Source of the DNA: Certhia americana
Taxonomy: Eukaryota; Chordata; Aves; Passeriformes; Certhiidae
Length of the DNA stretch: 64,000 nt
Direction: 5' to 3'
Assembly (NCBI GenBank): GCA_018697195.1
Contig: CM031858.1
Coordinates: forward strand, 109,182,944-109,246,943
The translations under genes and the position numbers were made by a program. Shown piece by piece: positions 40,060 through 51,110 of this stretch (the first letter of the stretch is position 1; each line of letters begins with the position of its first letter). Below the pieces are notes generated by a model, which made no database searches, was not told the origin of the DNA, and saw only the letters and a program-made list of their open reading frames with translations.

Positions 40060-40345
40060 ACAGACACAGCAGATGATTAATGCTTGGTGCACTAAGAAGC
40101 AGTCTTTGGGAATTACTTAAATAACTTTTGTATAATACCTTAGGCCATAATTATAAAGGTTTATGTAACTTGCAAATGATGCAAATCATGTTTTCTGCAA
40201 ATATTTAACAAAACATCAGCAGAACAAACTGTGTTTCTGAACAACTATAAACTGCTCTTCATTTATTTGGGGCATTCCATAACTTAAGCTAATTATGGTT
40301 GTTAGCTGCAGATAAACACATTACTAAAATACCCTTTAGTGCCTT
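40060..40345. promoter_or_regulatory. Candidate developmental enhancer / conserved noncoding element
   Basis: This stretch is dense in transcription-factor-like words without simple repetition. It contains a perfect POU octamer ATGCAAAT at 40179-40186, a TEAD-like CATTCCA near 40273-40279, GCTAATTATGG at 40288-40298, and further TAAT/ATTA cores at about 40075 and 40147-40154. There is no open frame. Such texture is typical of elements conserved across amniotes in gene deserts near developmental regulators. This is inference; no alignment was possible. Confidence 0.3.
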
Positions 40346-40937
40346 CAAAAGAAGAAATATGAAAGTTCTACAGTTATTAAATTGCTCATGAAAAAGACTG
40401 AGAAAATATGCCTCTTTCAAAATGTGGAACAGAAGAGATGCCCCCAGCACCTGTAAATTGTCTCTTCCAAATTTCTATTTTTAACAGGACAATTATTTGT
40501 TTATAACCATAGAAATTATTATGAAACCATATTGACACCTTGCGGATAACTTATGTCAAATTCAGTGCAACTTTCCATACTTATTCATCTTGTAGTATAT
40601 CAATCCTATTAACTAACTCATGATTAGGCACTGGACATTGTTTCTATTTGAAGCTCTTGTAGCAGTTCTGTATTTTCTGAAGGGGTTGTATCTAACAATA
40701 TAGTTTGTAGATGTTAAAAAAAAAATCAAAAATAGATGGTAGTTAACACCTATAAAATATTGGTCTTGCCAAAACTCTTTTACATTATATTTCTTTTTAA
40801 ATTACTTAACTGCAGATGGGAAAGTATGCTACTAGAGCAATCTACCCTAACCATTGAACTCTTAAGGTTAAATATAAGCCTTTCAAACTTAAAGAGGGAA
40901 AATTTAGGTTAAATAAGTGGAAGAAATTATTATTGTA
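40346..40937. other. AT-rich spacer, nothing recognised
   Basis: Ordinary spacer between the enhancer-like block and the split CR1. Confidence 0.5.
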
Positions 40938-41037
40938 AAGGTTTGCCCAGGGAAGCTGTGGATATCCCATCCCTGACAATGTTCAAGGCCAGGTTACATG
41001 TGTTATTGAACAGCCTGGTCTAGTGAGAGGTGAATGT
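40938..41037 (+). mobile_element. CR1 3' region, left part of a split copy
   Basis: TTGCCCAGGGAAGCTGTGGA, then CCCATCCCTGACAATGTTCAAGG and CAGCCTGGTCTAGTGAGAGGTG, follow the plus-strand CR1 3' end closely. The match stops abruptly after GAGAGGTG, where CR1 should continue with about 20-30 bases before its terminal motif. Confidence 0.85.
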
Positions 41038-41554
41038 AGATAAGATAATATTTCAATATTTACTTTTCATATCAGATTCTCAAATTCCTCTGCCAAGAAA
41101 CTTTTTGGTCTACGGAACTACAGAATCTGTTGCAACATGCAGAGATGTGCCATGTGTATCTAAATGGCTTATAGATCATTTGCAGAGTTTAAGGAATTAG
41201 CTGTCAAGAGCTCAGTCAAAATGAATGTTTTCTGAAGATAATGACAAGAAAAAGGCAACCATTTTGCTTCCGATAATGACAAGAAACATGAAGCATCTCA
41301 CTGAAGAGCAATAGGAGCCAAGACCAAGATCCCCCACTACACTTTTTTCTCATTATCTTTTTCTCTTGCTCTTTCTTTCTCTTTTTCTCTTTCTTTTCTT
41401 TTTCCTTTTCTATTTTTTTTTTATTTACCACACTCCAGTTTTCATTTCCTTTTTTTTTTGCTTCTTCAAATAATGTGTTTTATTTAGTTATCTAAACTTT
41501 TGAAGCCTCAAGTCTTCTGCATCAAATAAGACAGGGTATGAACCATTCTCTTAA
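41038..41554. other. About 0.5 kb of unrelated DNA inside a CR1
   Basis: This segment separates two CR1 pieces that would be almost adjacent in an intact element. It contains a 15-bp direct repeat (GATAATGACAAGAAA at 41237-41251 and 41272-41286) and a long pyrimidine tract at about 41356-41422. I see no clear target-site duplication at the junctions and no recognisable family. It may be an inserted element or the product of a rearrangement. Confidence 0.5.
41356..41422. repeat. Polypyrimidine tract (TTTCTC-rich)
   Basis: Nearly uninterrupted T and C for about 65 bases. Its purine-rich complement gives a lysine/glutamate open frame that is not a gene. Mirror-like (TTTCTCTTT) units could support triplex structure. 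Confidence 0.8.
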
Positions 41555-41617
41555 AAGCTGGACTTGATTATCCTTGTGCGTCTCTTCCAACTAAGAATAT
41601 TCTGTGATTTTCTGGTA
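41555..41617 (+). mobile_element. CR1 3' terminus, right part of a split copy
   Basis: GGACTTGATTATCCTTGTG, CTCTTCCAACTAAGAATATT and CTGTGATTTTCTG are the last bases of a plus-strand CR1, ending in a degraded copy of its terminal ATTCTATG-type repeat. Together with 40938-41037 this completes one 3' end. Confidence 0.75.
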
Positions 41618-43097
41618 ATTTTAGCTATATTAATTATTCTAATCTGCATAAAAAGAAATTCCTTACATAAACCATGTAAAATCATGAGATTAGGGTTATT
41701 TTTATTAAACATAGTTAGAAACTATGAGTAGTCTTCCACTTACGGCCTCTCTGAGAAGTACAGATTATTTGCATTCTCCAGAAATTTCAAAAAAACCCAC
41801 ATTGCTACAGCCAGGAATACTCTAAAATTTTAATCTCAAGTGTCAATGTTTCTTTGAACGACATTGCTCTCTGGTTATTGTTGATTAGAATTTGCTTCTC
41901 ATTTTCTTGACAATGAAACTGTATAGTGGTATTGAAGCCTTGAGAAGGGACAGAGGGGCTAACACTCACTCAAGTGCATATCTAGTCTGACCCCATGCTG
42001 TGTGGATTCTGTGCTGGTGCCCTAAGGAGTGCAGGGAGAAGGACAAAGGTCTGTCTTGTCTAAGAGGACACTCACAAGGAAAAAACTGTGTCTCATTTAT
42101 TTGTTTTATGTTTCCTAACAAAATAAACATATTGATTTATTAAATAGCTAAGTAGTTTAATCATTTATACAAATGTTAGATAAAAACTTGATCTGAGTAT
42201 CTGAATATATTTATGCCTTGTGAAATAGATTTCATATAGGTGTATCATGAACAAACATGTCAAATTTTGGCTTCAGTTTAAGCTGGAGTAAAACTTTGGC
42301 CATGGACCTTTTCTTGGGCAATATAGAATCAGCCATATATCAGGTTAAACACTGTAACCAATATCTACCTGTTAATGTTGTTTTTGACTGTTTTTAATGC
42401 ACTTCAACAAATTAAAATACATGTTATATTAGGTCTACCAAGCGTTAAATAGAAGACACTGATCAGCATTTTCTTAAGAACTGAAATTTGCCTGAATTCC
42501 TTTGACAGATTAGAAGAAACTCTGCTTCTGTGAAGCCATGAAAATTGCATACATAGGATGCACTCTTTGAAAAATAATCAGAAACAACACACAAAAATAA
42601 ATTCAAATATTTGTAAATGTTTTCCAGCAGAGATTTGTGAATTGTAATTCTTCAGGATAGGTATGATACATATTTGTAAAACTAAATAAATCAATACAAT
42701 TTTTCTCTATACAATCATATAAGTAACCAAGAGCAAAGCATCTGCCTCTCTAAGGATGCCATGTGTTGAAGACTAGGAAAACCTGCACAGCTGATAAACT
42801 GAGAAAGAGAAGGAAGGTGAATGATCACTGTATAAAACTTCTTTTTCTAGTCTCCATTCAACCCCCTTTTAAACATTTCATTTAGGAAATCTAGCTCTTT
42901 CTCTCTGTAGCTGAACTGATTTACTTCATTGAGTCACGCTATAGGAGCTTGCTATGCAGAATATGAGCTATCTATTAGATTACTGAACCATGACTAATAT
43001 CAGTAAATAACAATAGCCAGCAATTAACTTCTCCTCTTAAGCCATTAAAGACTTCAGATAATGGCCTGGAAAATTTGATGGCTTAAAATGTTGACAA
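41618..43097. other. AT-rich spacer, no gene seen
   Basis: No element or exon recognised. Confidence 0.55.
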
Positions 43098-43160
43098 CAA
43101 CAAAAACCCCAAACCCCCCAAACAAACAAACAAAACCCCCAAACAAATGAATAAAACACA
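43098..43160. repeat. A/C-rich simple repeat (CAAA and C-runs)
   Basis: C4, C6 and C5 runs within (CAAA)n. It is the strand-opposite counterpart in composition of the G/T-rich tract at 34.0 kb. Confidence 0.8.
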
Positions 43161-43818
43161 CAAAAAAGTCTGTATTAATGTGATAGTAATTTTTGACTGA
43201 TAAATTTCTTCATATTTTCCTTGGATCTGTTGAGTGTCTGGAGTTTCTGAAACGCTTCAGTGCATGTTTCTTGCTTTGACTTTCATGTGTCAATGCTGTA
43301 CAATAATACCATCTCTCATGTTGTCAGAATACTGTGTTATTCATCTATTTGGCTGATAATGAACACATGCTGTTGGATAAGATGCTGCTTGGAACATACT
43401 TGTGTCTGCCTGACTCCACCCCAGTCTGTTCAGGAGACTATATTAATTTTTCAATGGAGCCAAACCCCTTGGCTGTCCTTGTGGATGTTCAGAAAGGTGG
43501 CACAGAATGAGCAATGGTATTTGTGTGCATGTCCAGGATCAGCAAAGGTGGGTCATGATAATATCTAGACCCAGATGCTATTTTAAGTATTGGTAAGAAG
43601 GAATTTTGAGAATGAGAGTTAGACAGAATGGAAAGGAAAATAAAAGGTATGAAATAGAAGCATCGTATGTTGAAATGTAGCATGGTTTTGGCAAACATTT
43701 TGGAAAATTTGAGTACAGTATAGAATGAAACTAGGTTAATAAGACATCAGAACATAAATATATCATTTAATGTGGGACCTGAGCATAAGAAAAATTCCAT
43801 GGAATAGGGAGTGGAGAC
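43161..43818. other. Spacer, no gene seen
   Basis: A 102-codon plus-strand open frame (43260-43568) has no domain or exon context and is not called. Confidence 0.45.
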
Positions 43819-44100
43819 TGTCTTAGTCTGGCTGTATTGGACTTAACTTTCTTCAGCAGTCCATATGTGTTCCATGTCTGTGGCTAAAACAGCACTGATA
43901 AGACAGCAGTGTTATGGCTATTGTCAAACAATGCTTGCACAGTGTCAAGACTTTCTCTCTTTCACATTGTGCCATATTCCCCTCCTCCCAAATGACTAGG
44001 CTGGCACAAGAGGCTTGAAGATAGCATAACTAGGATAGTTGATCCAAATTGACCACAAGATTATTCCATATCGTAATATATCATGCTCAGTAAAAAATCT
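43819..44100 (+). mobile_element. Old ERVL-type LTR fragment (U3 part)
   Basis: The segment starts with TGTCTTAGTCTGGCTG and continues with a degraded U3. Landmarks in order are ACTTAACTTTCTTC, GCTTGCACAGTGTCAAGACT, GATAGTTGATCCAAATTGACC and TATTCCATATCGTAATATAT, ending in CATGCTCAGT. This order matches my recollection of the common avian ERVL-type LTR whose U3 ends in CATGCTCAG just before its TATA box. Here the TATA box is no longer readable and the R-U5 half is not recognisable, so the copy is transcriptionally dead by appearance. It is inserted in plus orientation. Whether a second LTR once existed cannot be seen. Confidence 0.7.
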
Positions 44101-44900
44101 CAGAAAGAGGAGGAAGAGAAAAAAGATGAAAAGCAACAGAGAGAACTCCAAGGGCAGAGAAGGAGGAAGAAGATAGCAAAGTAAATGTTCACAGTAGTAT
44201 AAGGGAGGGCCACAATGGAGCAGATTTTAACTGAAGGATTATAGTCTATGGAGAACTCTTACTCAAGGAAAGGAAAAGTGTCAGAATGCAGAAGCAGTAA
44301 TGGCAAACTGTTACATACTGACCATGAGCCCCAACCTCACCAGTGTGCCTCTTGGATCAGTGAGACAGGGCATCTATACGTGGACATCTGGATGTGCAAC
44401 ATAAAGATGGGCACCTGATTGATGATTGATGGGGGGACTTGATCACTTGTGCAGGTTATCTATGAAATATTCACCATAATTCAGCAAAAAAATGTATATC
44501 TGGATGGTGAGTGGAATCAGTATGAGTAGGTCTGGCATCAATTGCACTGGACCACTGCCACAATGTACCAATTCAATTACTATATGCTTACTGTGACAGA
44601 GGCAAATGCCAGGCGCCTGAAAACAAACCTCACAATCCATGCCAGTGCCCAAAACATCATTCTGTATAAGTCCTGTGGCAACATGACACCCCAGAAAGAA
44701 TTGAGTTATGGTGAGACTCATGTCTAAAATAACCCCTAAGATACCTGGGCCAGGAAATACAGCATTGAGTGTATCATCCTGTATCCCACCAGCCCCAGAA
44801 AGACTGAACAGTGTATGAGATTGTTAAATACTATGCAATGAATGATGGAAACTGGAGATAGAAACCCTAGGGTGCATATTTAGCAGAGCCTCTTGTCTGG
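44101..44900 (+). other. Unidentified sequence following the LTR
   Basis: Purine-rich at first (44100-44180), then more balanced than the flanking spacer until about 44900. It could be the remains of U5 plus internal retroviral DNA, or unrelated. No primer-binding site, gag/pol motif or second LTR is visible. A 92-codon minus-strand open frame at 44443-44721 has no domain. Confidence 0.3.
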
Positions 44901-46329
44901 TCAGTATAAAAGGATCAGAAAAACCTGACCCTGGCCAAAAAACCCTCTACTCTCCTATTCATATGCCTTTTATTATTAACAGGTCACAAATACATTCTTA
45001 TATTGTTGGAAATCAGTAGTGACTATCATTTTTATTGTTGTGGTTATATTATAATGAGAGTGTTTCAAGTGCTGTGGCAATGTTAATGCTCTGGTCAAAC
45101 CTGTCACTGTATAATGTCTTACTATAGTTCATCTTCAATAAATGACTCTTCTACACTGCTAGGGGATACAGTCACTAAAGATTTCAAACCCCATTTTCCT
45201 GAATTCCCTTGTTTATCTTAATTCCCAAGTGGTTTTGGAATTTACTTTCCTTGGTTCTCTTTTCTGTATAAAGAACAAAATTAGAATGAATAGCAGGATT
45301 TTCCTTTAGTGTAAAATTTATAAAAAATATTCCACTAAGTGATCATTTAGGCCAGTGCTGTCTTATATGTAGAATATAAATGAAGAGTACCTCTAAAAGG
45401 AAATATAAAAGAAACTATATTTTCTCCTAAAAATCACCTACAAAGCAAGAATAAGAGCCCAATATTTTAACTGTTTAATGAGCTGCTAATGAGAATTCAA
45501 ATATATTACTCCTAACTTTGAATATTGAATTTTATTGTACATCTACATTAAACAGTTCTGACTCCTCTGAAATTGTATCTGACACATTTAAATATGTTTC
45601 AATATAATTGAATTCTAAAACAAAGCAAAGGTTCCATAGGTAGAAAATACTTATAGGAAAATGTAAATTTACTTTTTTTTTTTTGTTATGGCATAGAAGA
45701 ATATTCTCAAAAGATGTATGTATATAGGTATACTATATATATACATACACACAGATGCTAATTATAAGACATTGCATTTTTTTTACTGGGTTACTTGATA
45801 TTATGCAAAATAGTATGTGCTTATGATAGTATATGTAAATCTATTCAATGGAAATAATTTTTGCAAATTAAATGTGTTCCCTGATTCTTGTAATTGTCCC
45901 TGAAAATATTTTCATGGCTCCATTAGAACTGGAGTTGATATAGTTTTGCCTAGTATTCTTCAAATATTGGTCTTATGGAAATCAATGATCATAAAAATGT
46001 ACATGGCTACACAGTGGTTAAGTATGTTTCCTTAGATCAGTCTTTTATGGGTTTTGTCCATAGATATTTTAAATATCTAGTTAAGCAGTGATAAGACTTG
46101 ATGATTGTTATTAGCAGGTCCAATTTATATTAAGCAAAAGTAACCCAAACACAGATCAGCCTCACCCCTAATTAGCCTTACTCTGTGCTTATAAACACTT
46201 ACCTCCTTAGCAAAAAGGCAGTGATCAAAATGCAAACGACTCTATAAACCTTTTGATGTATATTTAATTAGATATTTGATCTGAGTAATGGTTATGGAAA
46301 TGTCTTGTTTCCTTGTTTGTTCCAAATTG
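44901..46329. other. AT-rich spacer, no gene seen
   Basis: Includes a TA/GTATG-rich palindromic patch at about 45715-45752. A small balanced patch at 46135-46215 (with CTAATTAGCC) may be regulatory but is too short to call. Confidence 0.5.
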
Positions 46330-46870
46330 TTTCAACCACCTTATGGGGAACTTCCACTTGCTGAGTGATAATTGGCACACCATACAGCTGGCACAAACAA
46401 GTCCAGGAGAATTCTAAAACACCTGGATGACAACTTCATGGTATAGGTAGTGGGAGTACTAGGAAAGATGCCCTTCTTGGTTTGTTGCTTGTTGAAAGAG
46501 GAGGTCTCAGGAGTGAAGTGGTGATTGGTGGCCACCTTGGCCACAGTGACCACAGAACGACTGAGTTTAAATCAAATCTGGCTAGACAAAAAGCGCAAGC
46601 AAATCTTCAGCCCTGGACATGAGAAGAGCAGACTCCAGGCTGCTCAGGGATCTAGGTATGTAAAGTCTCCTGGGAAAGTGTTTCTGAAAGTGCTGGGGCC
46701 CATCAGTGGTGTTTACTTTTTGTGCACCACATCCTAAGAGAACAGGAGCAGGCAATTCCAAAATGCCAGAAGTCAAGCAGATGAGGCACAGGGGCAGACA
46801 TAGACTTGTTCTGTGCAGAGACAGGAATTGGACCTCCATGATCCTTCTGTGTCTATTCCAACTCAGGATA
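46330..46870 (+). mobile_element. CR1 fragment: end of endonuclease, start of reverse transcriptase
   Basis: The plus-strand translation follows CR1 ORF2 across the endonuclease-RT junction. SEVVIGGHLGHSDH is readable at 46512-46553, and the endonuclease Ser-Asp-His catalytic motif is intact at codons 46545-46553. The RT-side words CAGGCTGCTCAGGGATCTAG, GAGAACAGGAGCAGGCAATTC and GCCAGAAGTCAAGCAGATGAG follow. Frame changes and stops break it, so it makes no enzyme. Neither the 5' nor the 3' end of CR1 is present, so this is an internal relic rather than a normal 5'-truncated copy. The opposing open frames of 70-85 codons are shadows. Confidence 0.88.
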
Positions 46871-48139
46871 CCTGTTCTGGCTTTACAGACAATGAGGTTT
46901 ATAAGATCAAAATCTTGTCAGCTAAAGCTCACTTGTGTATTTTGATGTCTTTGGTCATATATTCATTTTAGCTTTCCAAGTAAAAATGGGAATATTAAGA
47001 CATAAACAACACCAAAATATAATTTATACAGGTAAGTATGGTCAGTTCTAAGATTTCAATTCCAACAGAGTTCTTGCTTTTTCAGGCTATTCAACAAATC
47101 TATTTGTCTTAGATGCTACATAAGAATAGATTATGTCATTTACAGCAGTCACTGCCTGCAGTTTTTGAGGAGAAATTAAATTATTTAACTATTTCTCTGA
47201 GTTTCTAGTATGTACTGACTAAATTGCAAGGATAAAATAGCATATTAGAAGATGTATATCAGAAAATCAAAGAGCTTTATGTAAGCTAGGAAATAGACTC
47301 ATACATTTCCATGCCTTATAGGGAGTTTTTAATTAACAGATTTTTGATATATTATCAAATCTCAAACAAGTGAATGTAAATGTTATATTTTCTAATTTTA
47401 AAATGAATTATAATTAAATTTATATCTAATCCTGATTCAAAATTCTACTTCATACAACTGAAGATGGATTTTGATCAAGGAAAGTGTCATAATTCTGGAA
47501 TTGTTAATACAATATCTCTACAGCCACTTATATGCAAGTTGCACTGAACTCTGCCCTCAGAACTTGCAATGGTTTAGGGGAAGAGGAGTTTTATCAGTAA
47601 TTCTTAAGATCTGGTTCTTAGTAACTGCGCAGTTTTCAATTCAAAATCTTCCATTCCAGAATTTTATTCTCAAGAGTAAATGTAATCAAGCTCTTGCAAA
47701 CCTCAGTTCTGGCTTAACAGTTGACATTTTTATTTATGTTATATTGGTCAAATCTTTTTGAAACCAAAGGACTTACATGAATGAAAATACTATGAGCCAT
47801 CTCACATATCTAATGCAAAGATTAATTACAGTAGAAGGGGCAAAAGTGAACTGATTTACATACTTCCAAATGTAGCAAGTGTGAAATATTCTTCAAAGTA
47901 AATTATCACTGACTTGATGAGCCGAGAGACAGAACTGTATTTGCCACGAATCGCCTTTATCTTCAAGAGTGAATGTAAGAATGGCATATTTGCATAAAAA
48001 TCTAAACTGTGGATCTCAACATTAACTGCTAATTGAATATTCCTGATTAAAATTTTAATCCTTGAAAGCAATTACATTTTCTTCTGAAGACATTTTTGAT
48101 TGATTCTTTCAATAAAGATGCTGAGAACTCTTTGGAAAT
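46871..48139. other. AT-rich spacer, no gene seen
   Basis: A 96-codon plus-strand open frame at 47471-47761 lacks domains and exon borders. Nothing else is recognised. Confidence 0.5.
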
Positions 48140-48320
48140 CATTTTAACAGTGTTAAACTGGTGCCTCTTCACACATCAGCCCCCTGGGAATGGCTAATTA
48201 TGAGCCCTATCTACAGTCAGGGCTTTGGACTGGTTGCACATTTATGTGAACTTATTTTTTCCCAGCACTGAGAACACAGCTGGCAATTGAACAAAATATG
48301 CTAATGTGGCAGGCCAGAAC
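48140..48320. promoter_or_regulatory. Candidate conserved noncoding element
   Basis: Balanced, non-repetitive sequence with GGCTAATTATGAGCC (TAATTA at 48196-48201) and an octamer-like ATGCTAAT at 48298-48305, in AT-rich surroundings and without an open frame. It resembles amniote conserved elements; conservation itself was not tested. Confidence 0.25.
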
Positions 48321-50007
48321 AAGTCAAAAATCGTGAACTTTCTGAGAGAAACACTATTAATTGCAGAAACAAATTATTTCTATTTTACTTGCTGCAGAAA
48401 GATAGGCTCCTAGTTTCCCTTCATTTTAAAGCACAAAGGAACATATTCTGGAGATCATTATTTGAGATAAAGCTGAGGGAAAATTTTAGCTGCATTTTAT
48501 CATGAAACTCCAAAGGAGATAACTAGGAAGGGACTAAAAATTCTTTAGAGTCAGGGGTGGGTGATATGTTTTTGGCAACTGGTGTTGATCAAATTTTTCA
48601 TCTCTTTTTTTTTGTTCGAGTTACAGTTTTTTCTTGTTGTTGTCTTGCTTGTTTTAACTAGAAAATGGATTGATTAAAACAGGAATTAACAGGTTGTTAG
48701 AAAACACCCTCCACTCCACTGTGTACCTTGTTCCATTTATCTTTTGTGCTTGTGTAATTCTGATGATAGTAGGAATTTGCTGAATTTTAAACTCAGTTTG
48801 ATTGGGGTAAAATGATGGATCCTAGATGCAAGCCTCGTGAGGATGGTTTTCGTAAGTTACGTCCAGCACTACCAAGACAGATTTCCTTCCAAACATTCCA
48901 TTTTGATGAAATTCTGTTTATTTTTTTTTAATGGCTAGCCTGTCTTTGAACTGATATCTCTCTGGTTTCTTATTGAGAATTCTGTACAAGATTTGCAGGA
49001 GAAATGGGTTTGTTTGGTGGGATTTTCTTACCAAAGCAGCAAACTCCTTTCTTCCTAGAACATCGGGGGTTTTGCTGCCTCTTAAGCTAGTAGTACCTTT
49101 TTGAAGGGTCATGCCATTTAAACTGTAATCTCAGATATCTCGTTTAAGTATTGACACAGATTGTTAGAACGAAATCAGGAATTTTGCCCTTGTTTTTGCC
49201 TCCAACAATATGCTTAACTTCCTGTGCTCATTTATATCCTCCAGACTGAGTGCAGCAAATGATAGGGTGGGTCTTTTCATAGGCTTTGATACTCTTTGGA
49301 TGTATTTAGAAGTGGCTTTACAGTCATGATTCTGGCATATCCCCTCTTTATTACTTAAAAACCTGAATGCTTCTCTGTTTACTCAGAGCACATGGAGTTA
49401 CTTATTTTCTTCTTTTTCTTGCAAGCAAAAGGTTCCATGTGAATGTGTGCCAACTTATTACCACCTACTTTTAAATATTTTAAAGAATTTTAATTTGATT
49501 TAGTTAGGTGTTTTGTGGTTTAATCTTGTTCCAATGTATTCAGAGAAAGAATAACAGATTTTCATACTGAGGGTTTTTCTTTTTCCTTCCTTAATTTTCA
49601 CTATGCAATACAAAGCAAAGTAAATGTTACTTTGAGTTTAATAATAGTTCTACAGGACAGCATATAGTGCCACCAAGAGAAGGTCAAACCACGCCAAACA
49701 AGCCTGATCTTGTACTGAGGTTACTCTAATAAAACGTTTGAAGTGTTCCAAAGCCCAGGAAACTGTGAAAAATACAGCATTTTGTGACTCTAGATGGGAA
49801 TTTTCCCTCAATTAAAGGTGATATATTAACAAGGGTATATAACACAAAGAAACATTTCATGAAAATCCAAGGGTCCATATTTTAGTCTTACTTGCTGATC
49901 TTCCCTTAGAAGTCAGTTTCTTCAATGAATGTAGATCAAGGAAATAGATAATTTTATTTCCTGATACCTTACTTCCCAATTCCTGATTTTCAGTGATTTT
50001 TCTAATC
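48321..50007. other. AT-rich spacer, no gene seen
   Basis: No repeat family or exon recognised; open frames are under 70 codons. Confidence 0.55.
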
Positions 50008-50042
50008 TTTTTTTTTTCTTTTTTTTTTTTTTTTTTTTTTTT
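50008..50042. repeat. Long poly-T tract (T10-C-T24)
   Basis: T10, a single C, then T24, followed by GTAGCAG. It looks like a polypyrimidine tract plus AG, but there is no exon behind it. Confidence 0.9.
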
Positions 50043-51020
50043 GTAGCAGATCTTCTGAAATATATAACAGTCCTTCTTCTCTCTAGTTATGTGATGATAA
50101 TTGTATTGTTAATGTTTTAAATTGTTCATTATAAAATAAACTTTCTTTGCGACACAGAGGGAGGGGTTATAAAAAGCTCACCTCCTTCTTCCAATTGGTT
50201 ATTCCCTTGAGACCTCTATGCTAATAGCAGCTGAAATGGAGTTTCCAGTAAAAGTGATACAGTCTGAATATGTGGTTGCTTAGGTTTTACTTAGTCTTCA
50301 GAGAGCCTAAGTCAGTAAAAGGAAGGTCAGGAAGCTATGTGTTTTGTTCCACTTTTTACCACTGTCTATCTTAGAACACTGGAAATTCTAAATCAGGTGG
50401 CCAGTTCTTACTGGTTATTGTGTGAAACAGTAGCAGCAGCTGATATTACTACTTACAATGATGAGTAATGTGAACTTATTAAGTATGCTGTTGCCATAGA
50501 AATTCCAGAGTTCTTTAATAATTAATGTATTGTTAAAAGTGAAAAGTATTTAATGCATGTGTTTATTGTGAGGAATTTATTTTCAAGACATTTTTTAAAG
50601 CTTTTATAACAACTCATTCAAAAAAAAAAAAAATAGTATCAAAATTTATCCACTCCCAAAAGTAGATCTTACCAAAAATATGTCCCACTAAAACAAATAC
50701 TAATTAGAAAACATTTTTACCTTGATTTAAGTAAACACAGAGATAAAGCTCTTTTCTATCTGTTCTGAGTATAAGGAAAGTTCTGCTTTGAAATAACAAG
50801 GTACATGGTAGTAGTCAATAGAAAACAGTATAGAAATATTTTTCTTTAAACATTACTCCATAAATTGTGGTTATAACTTGTTATTTGAGCTATCATTGTC
50901 TAGATATTTTTACATACTGTGTCACTTCTTACATGAGCATCCACTGGAGGCAACTTCTTAAGCATTCTTCTTAAGACATTTAATATTTTTTTTTGGAGCT
51001 GTGCTACTCAAAAGATATAT
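50043..51020. other. Spacer with a small promoter-like cluster
   Basis: At 50161-50235 a TTATAAAAAG, a CCAATTGG and an octamer-like ATGCTAAT occur within 75 bases, but their order does not fit one promoter on either strand. An A14 run is at 50620-50633. No gene is seen. Confidence 0.4.
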
Positions 51021-51110
51021 ATTAAAAAATTATGTCAAATTCAGACTATTATGAATCAACTCTATGCATTAAAAAATTATATGAGATGAAGACTGTTATG
51101 AATCAGCTTA
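51021..51110. repeat. Diverged tandem duplication, period 47
   Basis: ATTAAAAAATTATGTCAAAT... at 51021 recurs as ATTAAAAAATTATATGAGAT... at 51068. Both copies continue through GACT(A/G)TTATGAATCA(A/G)CT. This is a local duplication with several later substitutions. Confidence 0.75.

Noticed and set aside
41216..41431. Lysine/glutamate-rich minus-strand frame
   Set aside because: Complement of a pyrimidine tract, no domain.
43098..43160. CRISPR-like or telomere-like short repeats
   Set aside because: Irregular CAAA and C-runs with no fixed repeat-spacer length; ordinary simple repeat.
50008..50049. Poly-T followed by GTAG/CAG as a splice acceptor
   Set aside because: No open frame or donor pairs with it; a long T-run beside AG is expected by chance in this DNA.
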